Source: UBA10329 sp964500205
GTDB taxonomy: Bacteria; Bacteroidota; Bacteroidia; UBA10329
Length of the DNA: 64,000 nt
Direction of reading: 5' to 3'
NCBI GenBank assembly: GCA_964500205.1
Contig: CAZCNS010000010.1
Location: 62,001-126,000, forward strand
In this document: positions 7,581 to 16,588 of the stretch, in pieces
Layout of the letters: every line of letters begins with the position of its first letter
How positions within the stretch are numbered: position 1 is the stretch's first letter
The notes under the pieces: model-generated
What the model saw: the letters and a program-made list of their open reading frames with translations, nothing else
The model's database searches: none
What the model was told of the DNA's origin: nothing
Made by a program: the position numbers and the translations under genes

Positions 7581-8960
7581 TCACCCAGCCATTTCTTCCG
7601 CCAGATATTGATAGAAGAATGGGATGGTCTGAATACCCTTGAGGTAATTAAACACCCCGAAATGCTCGTTGGGGGAGTGAATGGCATCTGTGTCGAGGCC
7701 GAAGCCCATGAGCACGGACTTGGTACCCAGTTCCTCCTCAAACATCGCTACAATGGGGATGCTGCCACCTCCGCGTGCAGGTAGAGGCGCCTTGCCAAAT
7801 GTGGTCTCCATGGCGCGGTGTGCGGCCCTGTAACCGGGAAAGTCAATAGGTGTCAGATACGGCATCCCGCCATGGTGCGGTGTAACCTTGACCTTGACCG
7901 CAGTTGGAGCGATGCGTTCCAAATGTCCCTTCACAAGCTCAGTGATACGGTCGGGATCCTGCCCCGGCACCAAGCGGCATGAGAGCTTGGCGTACGCCTT
8001 GGAGGGCAGCACCGTCTTGGCGCCTTCTCCTGTGTAGCCGCCCCAGATGCCATTGAGGTCGAGTGTGGGTCGAATGGTGCAACGCTCCATGGTAGAATAG
8101 CCCTTCTCACCCAGAACAGCATCCACACCGAGGTCGCGCATGTACTCTTGCTCATCGAACGGGGCCTTGGCCGCCTCCGCCCTTTCCTCGGCACTCACCT
8201 CGATCACATCATCGTAGAAACCGGGGATGGTGATGCGCCTGTCGGCATCCATGAGCGAAGCCACCATATCGCACAGCGCGTTGATAGGATTGGCCACCGC
8301 ACCGCCATAGACCCCGCTATGAAGATCGCGGTTGGGGCCCGTGACCTCCACTTGCAGGTAGCTGAGTCCACGAAGGCCCACGGTGATTGAGGGCACATCG
8401 TTAGCAATCATGGAAGTGTCGGAGATAAGCACGAGGTCGGCTTTGAGCCGCTCACGGTTGGCCTTTACGAATAGGCCGAGATTGTCTGACCCGACTTCCT
8501 CCTCGCCTTCGATCATGAACTTCACGTTACAGGGCAGACCATCGGTGCGCTGCATCAACTCTACGGCCTTGACGTGCATGTACATCTGCCCCTTGTCATC
8601 GCAAGCTCCACGTGCGAAAATCTTGCCGTCTTTCACCACAGGCTCGAATGGAGGGGAATCCCACAGATCGAGCGGGTCGGGCGGCTGCACATCATAATGG
8701 CCATACACCAATACCGTGGGAAGCTCCGGGCTGACCATTTTCTCGCCATAAACGATAGGATAGCCAGCAGTGGGGCACACCTCCACGTTGTCCATTCCGA
8801 TGCTGCGCAGGTGGTCGGCAAGCAACGCAGCCGTGGCGTGCACGTCATTGGCAAAAGCCGGGTCGGCACTCACCGAGGGCTTCCTCAGAAGGTCGATCAG
8901 TTCATCAATGAATCTCTGGCGATTGGTTTCAATGTATGCGTCAACTGTGTTCAGTTCCAT
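7581..8960 (-). CDS. M20 family dipeptidase
   Basis: This 459-aa metallopeptidase of the M20 (ArgE/DapE/CNDP-like) group hydrolyses dipeptides in the cytosol. Metal ligands and catalytic residues are visible: GHYDVQPPD (H88, D90), GACDDKG (D121), IEGEEEVGS (E152-E155) and the C-terminal DAIHSPNEH. The internal dimerisation domain follows the usual order. A start further upstream at 9044 is possible, but ATG 8960 gives the usual N-terminus (MELNTVDAYI). A TAnnTTTG -7 element on this strand (8991 to 8984) lies between the two starts and so supports the shorter form. It is divergent from the T9SS gene at 9092. Exact substrate is unknown. Confidence 0.9.
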   Translation of the reverse strand: MELNTVDAYIETNRQRFIDELIDLLRKPSVSADPAFANDVHATAALLADHLRSIGMDNVEVCPTAGYPIVYGEKMVSPELPTVLVYGHYDVQPPDPLDLWDSPPFEPVVKDGKIFARGACDDKGQMYMHVKAVELMQRTDGLPCNVKFMIEGEEEVGSDNLGLFVKANRERLKADLVLISDTSMIANDVPSITVGLRGLSYLQVEVTGPNRDLHSGVYGGAVANPINALCDMVASLMDADRRITIPGFYDDVIEVSAEERAEAAKAPFDEQEYMRDLGVDAVLGEKGYSTMERCTIRPTLDLNGIWGGYTGEGAKTVLPSKAYAKLSCRLVPGQDPDRITELVKGHLERIAPTAVKVKVTPHHGGMPYLTPIDFPGYRAAHRAMETTFGKAPLPARGGGSIPIVAMFEEELGTKSVLMGFGLDTDAIHSPNEHFGVFNYLKGIQTIPFFYQYLAEEMAG

Positions 8961-8983
8961 TTGTAAAACGTTGGTGATGCTGC

Positions 8984-8991
8984 CAAAAGTA
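8984..8991 (-). promoter_or_regulatory. -7 element for the M20 dipeptidase
   Basis: TACTTTTG on the minus strand matches TAnnTTTG, 24 bases before ATG 8960. No clear TTG at -33 was found. Confidence 0.5.
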
Positions 8992-9072
8992 ACGGATAGG
9001 CTTGGAGAGATAACGGTGAGAATGCCGCGAAGGAGGCATTGCACGAAGGAAAAACTGCGGTTGCACTTTGCC

Positions 9073-9080
9073 TAACTTTG
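9073..9080 (+). promoter_or_regulatory. -7 element for the T9SS operon at 9092
   Basis: TAACTTTG matches TAnnTTTG and lies 11 bases before ATG 9092. It falls inside the longer reading frame starting at 9068, which argues for the shorter start. Confidence 0.5.
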
Positions 9081-9091
9081 TCAGCTTAGGA

Positions 9092-11194
9092 ATGACAAGA
9101 ACAACTCACATCCTTGGCATCTTGGTCATGCTGTTGCTTGGCTGCGCTGAGGCGTTTGCGCAGCTTGTGGTGAATACTGACCAAAGCCCACAGCAGCTCG
9201 TAGAGGAGGTGCTGATCGGTGATGGCGTAGAAGTGAGCAACATTCAGTTCACAGGGTCTCCGGAGGCACGGGGCTATTTCAACGGTACGGCATCCAACAT
9301 CGGGCTGGGCGAAGGCATTATTCTATCCTCCGGAAAAGTGACCGATGCACCAGGCCCTAACGGAACCCCATTCAGCGACCAAGGCACTGACTTCAATCGT
9401 CCGGGCGATGCAGTGCTCACGTCTATTTCCGGCACCAACGTTGGCACCCGCGATGCAGCCATCTTGGAGTTTGACTTCGTCCCCTCGTCAGACACGGTAA
9501 GTTTCCGCTATGCATTTGCATCCAATGAGTACATGCTGTTCGTAGGTGCTTTGGTCAACGATGTCTTTGCCTTCCTGATCAGCGGACCAGGAATCGTTGG
9601 TGAGCAGAACATCGCCCTCATTCCCGGCACCACAACCCCTGTGACGATCGACAATGTGAATGCAAACCAAAACGGTCAGTTCTATAACGACAATGAGGAC
9701 CCTCCAGGCGAAACTGTGGAATACAACGGCTTTACCTCTGTATTTACTGCCAACACTGTTCTCACTCCCTGTGAGACGTACCATATACGGTTAGCGATAT
9801 CTGATGTGGGAGACGGGCTGTACGATAGCGCTGTATTCCTCGAAGCCAATAGCTTCAGCAGCCCGGTCGTCAGCTTGAATCCAAGTACAAACTATTCTGT
9901 CTCAGCCAGCGAACTTCAACTCGTACGTGGGTGCAGCGAACTCACACTCACATTCGAGCGCTCAGAGCCATTCAACACCCCTCTGACCGTGGGTATAGAA
10001 CTGGGAGGTACTGCCGTTCCTGGGGTTGATTTTTCGGGCATCGGCAACAGTGTCACCTTTCCAGCAGGAGAGGGCACCGTGGAGGTCACTGTGCAGATTC
10101 TTGAAACAGGGAACCCACAGCCCGACCTCACTGCCGTCATCAGCATGGTGGACACAGACCCTTGCGCTACCGGCCCAGCACAGGACGTGCAGTTCACTAT
10201 TGTGGACGCGCTGAGGCCAACCATTCAGTCATCGCCCGCTGTGTCATTCTTCTGCCCGCAGGATTTCACCATAAATACCGATGTAACGGGAGGGTATCCG
10301 CCTTTCACCTACTCTTGGAGTGGTCTGCCGGGTGAGGCTGGTGAAAGCATCATCGTAGCCCCCATAACCACCACCAACTACACCGTGACGGTGACCGATG
10401 CTTGCGGATTCACAGCGTTCACCTCCACGAATATCACGATGCAGGGCTACCAGCCTATCTCGGTCAGCGTGCCCAATGTCCAAGTATGCAATGCGGAGGA
10501 GGTGGAGGTTACCTCGCTCATCAGCGGAGGAGCAGGAACCATCAATTACCAGTGGAGCACCGGACAGAATACCCCCAGCTTCATCGCTGCACCCGATTCT
10601 GACGGCAGCATCTCAGTCACTGTGACCGACAGTTGTGGCTTTACTGCCATGGCAGAGGCCATTATTACTGTGGACGACTTTGCTGCCTCATTCGATTTTG
10701 AGCACGAAAGACACGACTCCTACCTTTTCATCAATACAACACCCGGCATGGTGCAGACGGTGATCTGGGACTTCGGTGACGGAAACACTTCCACAGAAAA
10801 GCAACGGGTGCGCCACACCTATATAGAGGAAGGAGAATACATGGTCACAATGACCGCCACCAACATCAACGGCTGCGTGTCAGACACAAGTGTGCTTGTA
10901 AGGGCATATCCGCCCATGCGTGCCTACATGCCGAACAGTTTCACCCCGAATGGTGACGGACTCAACGACCTCTTCGGCCTGGTGGGCGATTCCTATCGCG
11001 GATATGTGCTTCGCATCTACAACCGTTGGGGTCAGGAGATACACAACGGTGTACACTACAATGCAGAGGCATGGGATGGAACTGTCAATGGCCAACTTGT
11101 TCCGAGAGGTCTTTACCTTTGGAAAGTTGAAGTGCTACCGATCGCGGGGATGAACAAGCTGATGGAGGGAACGGTTATGGTACTTCCTGATTGA
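9092..11194 (+). CDS. Choice-of-anchor L domain protein with T9SS type B sorting domain
   Basis: This 700-aa secreted protein starts with a signal peptide (MTRTTHILGILVMLLLGCAE, cleavage after AFA). A choice-of-anchor L domain covers about 25-260 (PQQLVEEVLIGDGVEVSN, NIALIPGTTTPVTI, CETYHIRLAISDVGDGLYDS). A Calx-beta-like segment follows near 300-380 (GTAVPGVDF, FPAGEGTVEVTV), then Ig-like repeats, one PKD domain (VIWDFGDGNTSTEKQ), and the type B sorting domain (AYMPNSFTPNGDGLND, IYNRWGQEI, WDGTVNGQ). Its N-terminal domain is paralogous to that of the gene at 13415. It is likely first in a three-gene operon; the next start is 9 bases after its stop. Function is probably surface adhesion or matrix; no catalytic motif is visible. 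Confidence 0.88.
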   Translation: MTRTTHILGILVMLLLGCAEAFAQLVVNTDQSPQQLVEEVLIGDGVEVSNIQFTGSPEARGYFNGTASNIGLGEGIILSSGKVTDAPGPNGTPFSDQGTDFNRPGDAVLTSISGTNVGTRDAAILEFDFVPSSDTVSFRYAFASNEYMLFVGALVNDVFAFLISGPGIVGEQNIALIPGTTTPVTIDNVNANQNGQFYNDNEDPPGETVEYNGFTSVFTANTVLTPCETYHIRLAISDVGDGLYDSAVFLEANSFSSPVVSLNPSTNYSVSASELQLVRGCSELTLTFERSEPFNTPLTVGIELGGTAVPGVDFSGIGNSVTFPAGEGTVEVTVQILETGNPQPDLTAVISMVDTDPCATGPAQDVQFTIVDALRPTIQSSPAVSFFCPQDFTINTDVTGGYPPFTYSWSGLPGEAGESIIVAPITTTNYTVTVTDACGFTAFTSTNITMQGYQPISVSVPNVQVCNAEEVEVTSLISGGAGTINYQWSTGQNTPSFIAAPDSDGSISVTVTDSCGFTAMAEAIITVDDFAASFDFEHERHDSYLFINTTPGMVQTVIWDFGDGNTSTEKQRVRHTYIEEGEYMVTMTATNINGCVSDTSVLVRAYPPMRAYMPNSFTPNGDGLNDLFGLVGDSYRGYVLRIYNRWGQEIHNGVHYNAEAWDGTVNGQLVPRGLYLWKVEVLPIAGMNKLMEGTVMVLPD

Positions 11195-11203
11195 TGGAAA
11201 ACC

Positions 11204-13369
11204 GTGAGACACGCTGCCATTTGCGCATTGCTGCTGATGCCCCTCCTATCGAGGGCTACGCACATCGTAGGCACTGAGATCTACTACGAATGCCTTGGCG
11301 AAAATCAATATCGTATCACCTTAAAGGTTTATAGAGATTGCCTGATAGGTGAGGCACCTTTTGACAATCCGGCCAGCATCGCTGTTTACAACGGCTCGAA
11401 TATGCTGACCATGAACCTCAGCGTTCCGTTACAGAGCGTGAATCAGATGCCTGTGGTGATAAACAACCCATGCCTCCAGGCTCCGCCCAATATCTGTGTT
11501 GAAGAAGGGATATACGTCACAACGGTCACCCTGCCTCCTACAACGGGCGGCTACACAGTAGCCTACCAGCGTTGCTGTCGCAATGGCACAATTGTAAACC
11601 TGACCAACCCCGGTAGTCAAGGGGCCACTTCATTGACCCGCATCAGCGAAGAAGCACTGGCCTCATGCAACAGCAATCCAAGCTTCAATGCCTTCCCACC
11701 TATAGCACTGTGTGCGGGCGACCCCCTCGTGTTCGACCATTCCGCCACTGACCCTGACGGTGATCAGATCGTGTATTCGCTGTGCGAACCGTTTATTGGT
11801 GGAAGTCAGCTGGATCCGGCACCGAATCCCGCCACCGCGCCACCATATACCACTGTAACGTGGGGTGCGGGATACAGCGGAGTGAATCCGATGAATTCAG
11901 CCCCGCAATTGAGCATCGACCCTACGACAGGTCTACTTACTGGCACACCTACGCAGCAAGGACAGTTCGTGGTGGGCGTTTGTGCTGAGGAGTACCGTAA
12001 CGGTCAACTGCTTAGCACCAACACCCGCGACTTTCAGTTTAATGTGGTAAGCTGCATGAGTTTCGTGGCGGCAGTGATCCCCGACCCAGCTGCTTTCCAC
12101 GATCCCTGCACAGGTCGCCAAGTGAGTTTCGGAAACCAGAGCGTCAATGCAAGTGCATATCTGTGGGACTTCGGCCTGACCACAACACTCGATACAGGAT
12201 CCACGGATGAGTTTCCAGTGGTCATTTTTCCGGACACAGGACTCTACACCGTCACCCTGATAGCCAACCCTGGTCTGCCCTGTGCCGATACGGCCTCGCA
12301 GTCAGTGATGATCTACGACCCTGTCATTGCAGAAATCCCACCACTCAACGGCCAATGCGCTGATCAGAATGCATTCGATTTCACGGCAGGCGGGCAGTTT
12401 GGACAGGGAGCTACTTTCCTCTGGGAATTCGATGACGCCCAGCCACCCACATCCACAGACCGCGACCCGCAAGGTATCGCGTTCAATTCTTCAGGAGAAT
12501 TCAACGTACGGCTCACTGTCACCGAGGCCATCTGCTCAGACACGGACGAGGCCACCATCGTAACCTATCCGCGTCCACAAGCTCAGTTCAGTCCGGGACC
12601 ACACGAAGGCTGCATGCCTTTTACGGTCTTTTTCAATGATGAATCCTTCTCGGGCACAGAACGTCAGGTCCTTTGGGACTTCGGTGATGGCAACACCTCG
12701 GACCAACCGACCACCTCCCACACTTTCAGTGAGGCAGGGACCTATGATGTGCTTCTGACGGTCTGGACCACATCAGGGTGCATCGATACAGTAAGTTTTC
12801 TCGCACCGATGGATGTCATCGTGCGGCCTCTGCCATCTGGTGAACTGACCGTCTTCCCCGACTCACAGAGCATCTTTGAACCTTACTTCACATTCTCAGG
12901 CACATCAAGCAACTCGGTCTTCTGCAATGTTGATCCAGGAAACGGCAGCGTGCTGGCCGCAGCCATAAGCGGCTGTGACTTCGAGTATGTCTACGGTGAT
13001 ACGGGCACATACCGTCCGTTACTCACATTGGAGAACGAGTTCGGTTGCGTATCAACAGACACGGCCCTGCTGCGTGTGATACCTGAATACCGGTTCTGGA
13101 TACCCAACGCATTCACTCCTACTGGCAACGATCTCAATGAAGGCTGGGGTCCAGTGGCCATGGGTGTGAGAGATTTCCAGCTCTGGGTGTTCAACCGATG
13201 GGGCCAACAGGTGTGGTACACGGAAGACCATCGGGCAAGGTGGGATGGAACCCTGTCCAACGCAGGCAACCGAGACCCTGTTCCGGGAGTCTATGGTTAC
13301 AGGGCTTTGTTCCGCACTTTGGAAGGCAAGCCTCAGCGCAGGTTTGGTACAGTCACCGTTGTACGCTAA
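11204..13369 (+). CDS. PKD-repeat protein with THIVG-type N-terminus and T9SS type B sorting domain
   Basis: This 721-aa secreted protein starts at GTG 11204, which gives a short signal peptide (MRHAAICALLLMPLLSRA). Mature THIVGTEIYYECLGENQY is a recurrent N-terminal form in Bacteroidota surface proteins. Residues up to ~280 are Cys-rich, with a cadherin-like stretch (DHSATDPDGDQIVYSLCEP ... PTTGLLTGTPTQQG). Three PKD domains follow (YLWDFGLTT, FLWEFDDAQPP, VLWDFGDGNTS). The sorting domain ends the protein (FWIPNAFTPTGNDLNE, VFNRWGQQVW, FGTVTVVR). It follows the previous gene by 9 bases, so co-transcription is likely. No enzymatic function can be read. Confidence 0.87.
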   Translation: MRHAAICALLLMPLLSRATHIVGTEIYYECLGENQYRITLKVYRDCLIGEAPFDNPASIAVYNGSNMLTMNLSVPLQSVNQMPVVINNPCLQAPPNICVEEGIYVTTVTLPPTTGGYTVAYQRCCRNGTIVNLTNPGSQGATSLTRISEEALASCNSNPSFNAFPPIALCAGDPLVFDHSATDPDGDQIVYSLCEPFIGGSQLDPAPNPATAPPYTTVTWGAGYSGVNPMNSAPQLSIDPTTGLLTGTPTQQGQFVVGVCAEEYRNGQLLSTNTRDFQFNVVSCMSFVAAVIPDPAAFHDPCTGRQVSFGNQSVNASAYLWDFGLTTTLDTGSTDEFPVVIFPDTGLYTVTLIANPGLPCADTASQSVMIYDPVIAEIPPLNGQCADQNAFDFTAGGQFGQGATFLWEFDDAQPPTSTDRDPQGIAFNSSGEFNVRLTVTEAICSDTDEATIVTYPRPQAQFSPGPHEGCMPFTVFFNDESFSGTERQVLWDFGDGNTSDQPTTSHTFSEAGTYDVLLTVWTTSGCIDTVSFLAPMDVIVRPLPSGELTVFPDSQSIFEPYFTFSGTSSNSVFCNVDPGNGSVLAAAISGCDFEYVYGDTGTYRPLLTLENEFGCVSTDTALLRVIPEYRFWIPNAFTPTGNDLNEGWGPVAMGVRDFQLWVFNRWGQQVWYTEDHRARWDGTLSNAGNRDPVPGVYGYRALFRTLEGKPQRRFGTVTVVR

Positions 13370-13388
13370 CATTTCATTGTCCGTCTGT

Positions 13389-13396
13389 TACTTTTG
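13389..13396 (+). promoter_or_regulatory. -7 element for the gene at 13415
   Basis: TACTTTTG matches TAnnTTTG. It lies 18 bases before the proposed TTG start and overlaps the first codons of the longer frame, so it bears on start choice. Confidence 0.45.
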
Positions 13397-13414
13397 CATC
13401 TGATTCTGTCACCG

Positions 13415-16400
13415 TTGAAACATACGCTCAAAATAGCCCTGCTGCTTGCCTTTCTCATCCCTGCCAAGGTATGGGCGCAGCTCACCATCACCACAGGGCA
13501 GACCGCGCAGCAACTGGCGGAGATAATCGCGGGTGCAGGCGTGGAGGTGAGCAATGCGAGCCTAACGGGTTCACCGCAGGCCATAGGGGCTTTTGTTCAA
13601 GGAGGTGCTGCTTCCACTTTGGGATTACCAAGTGGAGTGGTAATGTCCTCTGGACAAGTGTCACAAATAGCCAATGCAGAGAATTTCTTCGCGAGTTCCA
13701 ACCTCAATCAGCCAGGCCATCCGTTCCTGGCCGCTCAGGCGGGTGTGAACTCTTTTGATGCAGTAGTGCTGCAATTCGATTTCGTGCCGAATGCTGACAT
13801 CATACAATTCAAATATGCTTTCGGTTCCGAGGAATATCCCGGATTCGTCTGCTCGAATTTCAACGACATGTTCGCCTTTACCATCGAGGGCGTCTCAGTT
13901 GCGATGCCACAGACGAACATCGCCTTGATTCCCGGAACCAATACCCCGGTATCAATCAATTCCGTGAATAATCAGGGTTGTGGAACCCCGACATATTACC
14001 AGAATAACGCAGGAAGTCAGGTCATTGCATTTGGTGGAATGACGACCACCATGATCGCTGAGTCAGACGTCATCTGTGGTGAGACCTACACCCTACGTCT
14101 GATGATCTCTGACGGAGGTGACGGCATTTATGACTCAGGCTGCTTCATCGAGGAGAACAGCCTCACCACAGGCAATGTGAGCGTGACCACCGCCACCGCA
14201 ACAGGAGACAACTTCGTGTATGAAGGCTGCGAGCCGGCCATCATCACTTTGAGCGTCAATGGCCCGCCCGTGCAGCAGAATACTGATGTGCCACTCTGGA
14301 TCGCACAGTCAACCGCCATTCCGGGAGTGGATTATGAGGAGATAACCGTGTTCAATGATGACAGCACCATCACTATACCCGCTGGTGAAAGCGATATCTC
14401 CTTTGTAATTCAGGCACTCCAGAACAACACGCCAGACCCGCTGCGGTATATCGAGTTCATCTATATCAACTCTACCTGCGGCACAACAGACACCTTTAGG
14501 ATATTCATCGCTGACCTTGTTCCCATCACAGTGCAGACCAGTAACGATACCACTATATGCGCTGGCAATGCCATTGTTTGGGCCCAAGGCGTGGGCGGAG
14601 GTGGGCTTTACACCTACCAGTGGGCAGACGGCCTCGGAACAAACCAGCAAATCACCCCATCGCCCACAGAGTCCACTGTTTACAGCGTAACCATAGAGGA
14701 CAATTGTGGATCCGCGCCTGCAACTGGTCAAGTGACCGTGTCCGTGGATGGAGGGCCTGCCGCATTCGCAGGCAATGATGTGGAAGTGTGCATCGGGGGA
14801 AGTGTGGTGCTCAATGCATCGAGCAATACTCCCAGTGTCACGTACCAATGGTCGCCCACCACGGGTCTTTCCAACCCGAACATCCCTAATCCTGTGGTCA
14901 CTCCGCAGCAGGACACGGAGTATACCGTGACCGTGACACGAAATGACGGGTGCGTCAATTCAGATGCAGTATCGGTCTCTTTAACCCCGCCCCCAACATC
15001 AGCATTCACCTTGCCACAGTTCGGCTGTGTAGGAAAGCCGGTAATCGTGACCTACACTGGCAATGCAAATGCCTCAGCCCAATTTCAGTGGCATACGGAC
15101 GGGGGCATCATCACCAACGGCAGCGGCATAGGGCCTCTGGCTGTGATGTGGCAGCAGGAAGGCACATACGATGTGGTGCTCACTGTGGCCTGGGGTGGCT
15201 GCGTATCGACCACGGAGTCGCAGCAGATTCAGATACTGAACAATCCGCCAGTGGACGCGGGCGCAAACCATGCCGTGTGTCCAGGTGAGACTGTTGAGGT
15301 CGGAACCACAGCTCAGCCCGGGATTAGTTACTCTTGGAGTCCCTCCAACACAGTGACCAACCCCAACGCAGCGCAGACGCAGGCCATCTCGTCCAACAGC
15401 GGCAACACCACCATAAACCAACCATTTGTACTCACCGCCTCGCAGCAAGGCTGCCTCAGTCGCGACACGGTTCTCCTGACCGTTTATCCCAAGCCTACTG
15501 CCGAATTTGAAATTCCTCAAGGAAAATGTTTCAACGTCAATTCCTTTAGCCTTGACGCAGGAGGATTTTTCGGACCGAATGCCACTTTCCTATGGAACTT
15601 CGGGCCTGTCGGATTCCCGGCAACCTCCACACAGCAGAACCCGCAGGGATTCATTTTCAACGAACCCGGTGTACATAATGTGAAGCTTGTGATCACCGAC
15701 AACGGTTGTGTGAGCGACACCTTCTCAGCACCCATTGAGGTTTACCCGATGCCTGTGGCCGATTTCACAGCCGACACCACTGAGGGCTGCGAACCATTCG
15801 GAGCGCAATTCATTGACCTCAGCCAAAATGTTGGTGGTACCCTTACATACAACTGGAATCTCGGTTCAAATGCCACCTCCAATGCCGCGAATCCAGGTTG
15901 GACTTATCCGGCCGGAACCTACAACATCAGTCTTCAGGTGACAACAGGAAAAGGCTGTTCCAACACCCGCTCGCGAAACGGATTCATCATCTCACACCCG
16001 AAACCCACCGCTTACTTTGGGGTGAACTCGAACGTGGTGGACATCATTGCACCAAAAGTGGTGGCCAGCAATCTCGCCAGCGGGGTGACAGGCAGCACAT
16101 TCCGCTTCCCGCCCTACACGGAGATCAATGGCATGGTGGCCGCATTTGAATATCCCGATACTGGCAGCTTCGTCATCACGCAGATCGTGGAGACCGCTTT
16201 CGGCTGCCTCGATACCATGTCCATAGAGGTAAAGGTGAATCCCAACTATACCTTCTACATCCCCAACGCTTTCACACCCGACAATGACGGGCTCAACGAA
16301 GAGTGGCGTCCTTATGGCGAGAGCATTGACGATTATCACCTCCGCGTTTTCAACCGCTGGAATCAGCAGATATTCGAGTCAACAGATATCGATTTCGGCT

Positions 16401-16519
16401 GGGATGGCACCTATCAGGGCTCGCCAGTGCCCCAAGGTGTCTATACATACCGTATCAGGGTGTATGACCTGCTGGGCGAGCCGCACAATTACTTCGGCAC
16501 ATTCACGCTTTACCGTTGA
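13415..16519 (+). CDS. Choice-of-anchor L domain protein with PKD repeats and T9SS type B sorting domain
   Basis: This 1034-aa secreted protein has no ATG near its 5' end. TTG 13415 gives a good signal peptide (MKHTLKIALLLAFLIPAKVW, mature end after WAQ). The choice-of-anchor L domain (about 25-260; QLAEIIAGAGVEVSNASLTG, NIALIPGTNTPVSI, CGETYTLRLMISDGGDG) is paralogous to that at 9092. A Calx-beta-like segment (AIPGVDYEE, IPAGESDISFVI), several Ig-like repeats and PKD domains follow (FLWNFGPVGFPATS, YNWNLGSNATS). The sorting domain ends the protein (FYIPNAFTPDNDGLNEEW, VFNRWNQQIF, FGTFTLYR). FNRWNQQ has N where FNRWGQ is usual. A TTG at 13394 is an alternative start but overlaps the -7 element. 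Confidence 0.87.
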   Translation: MKHTLKIALLLAFLIPAKVWAQLTITTGQTAQQLAEIIAGAGVEVSNASLTGSPQAIGAFVQGGAASTLGLPSGVVMSSGQVSQIANAENFFASSNLNQPGHPFLAAQAGVNSFDAVVLQFDFVPNADIIQFKYAFGSEEYPGFVCSNFNDMFAFTIEGVSVAMPQTNIALIPGTNTPVSINSVNNQGCGTPTYYQNNAGSQVIAFGGMTTTMIAESDVICGETYTLRLMISDGGDGIYDSGCFIEENSLTTGNVSVTTATATGDNFVYEGCEPAIITLSVNGPPVQQNTDVPLWIAQSTAIPGVDYEEITVFNDDSTITIPAGESDISFVIQALQNNTPDPLRYIEFIYINSTCGTTDTFRIFIADLVPITVQTSNDTTICAGNAIVWAQGVGGGGLYTYQWADGLGTNQQITPSPTESTVYSVTIEDNCGSAPATGQVTVSVDGGPAAFAGNDVEVCIGGSVVLNASSNTPSVTYQWSPTTGLSNPNIPNPVVTPQQDTEYTVTVTRNDGCVNSDAVSVSLTPPPTSAFTLPQFGCVGKPVIVTYTGNANASAQFQWHTDGGIITNGSGIGPLAVMWQQEGTYDVVLTVAWGGCVSTTESQQIQILNNPPVDAGANHAVCPGETVEVGTTAQPGISYSWSPSNTVTNPNAAQTQAISSNSGNTTINQPFVLTASQQGCLSRDTVLLTVYPKPTAEFEIPQGKCFNVNSFSLDAGGFFGPNATFLWNFGPVGFPATSTQQNPQGFIFNEPGVHNVKLVITDNGCVSDTFSAPIEVYPMPVADFTADTTEGCEPFGAQFIDLSQNVGGTLTYNWNLGSNATSNAANPGWTYPAGTYNISLQVTTGKGCSNTRSRNGFIISHPKPTAYFGVNSNVVDIIAPKVVASNLASGVTGSTFRFPPYTEINGMVAAFEYPDTGSFVITQIVETAFGCLDTMSIEVKVNPNYTFYIPNAFTPDNDGLNEEWRPYGESIDDYHLRVFNRWNQQIFESTDIDFGWDGTYQGSPVPQGVYTYRIRVYDLLGEPHNYFGTFTLYR

Positions 16520-16561
16520 ATCATAAGGCTGACAATCTGACAGCCTCCCCTACCCTTTCAT

Positions 16562-16569
16562 TACCTTTG
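16562..16569 (+). promoter_or_regulatory. -7 element for miaB
   Basis: TACCTTTG matches TAnnTTTG, 19 bases before ATG 16589. A small hairpin (AGGCTG/CAGCCT, 16526-16546) lies upstream, just after the previous gene. Confidence 0.5.
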
Positions 16570-16588
16570 CATTCTTCAAAAAGAAAGG

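Noticed and set aside
9068..9091. Upstream start for the choice-of-anchor L gene
   Set aside because: The added residues overlap the -7 element and spoil the signal peptide.
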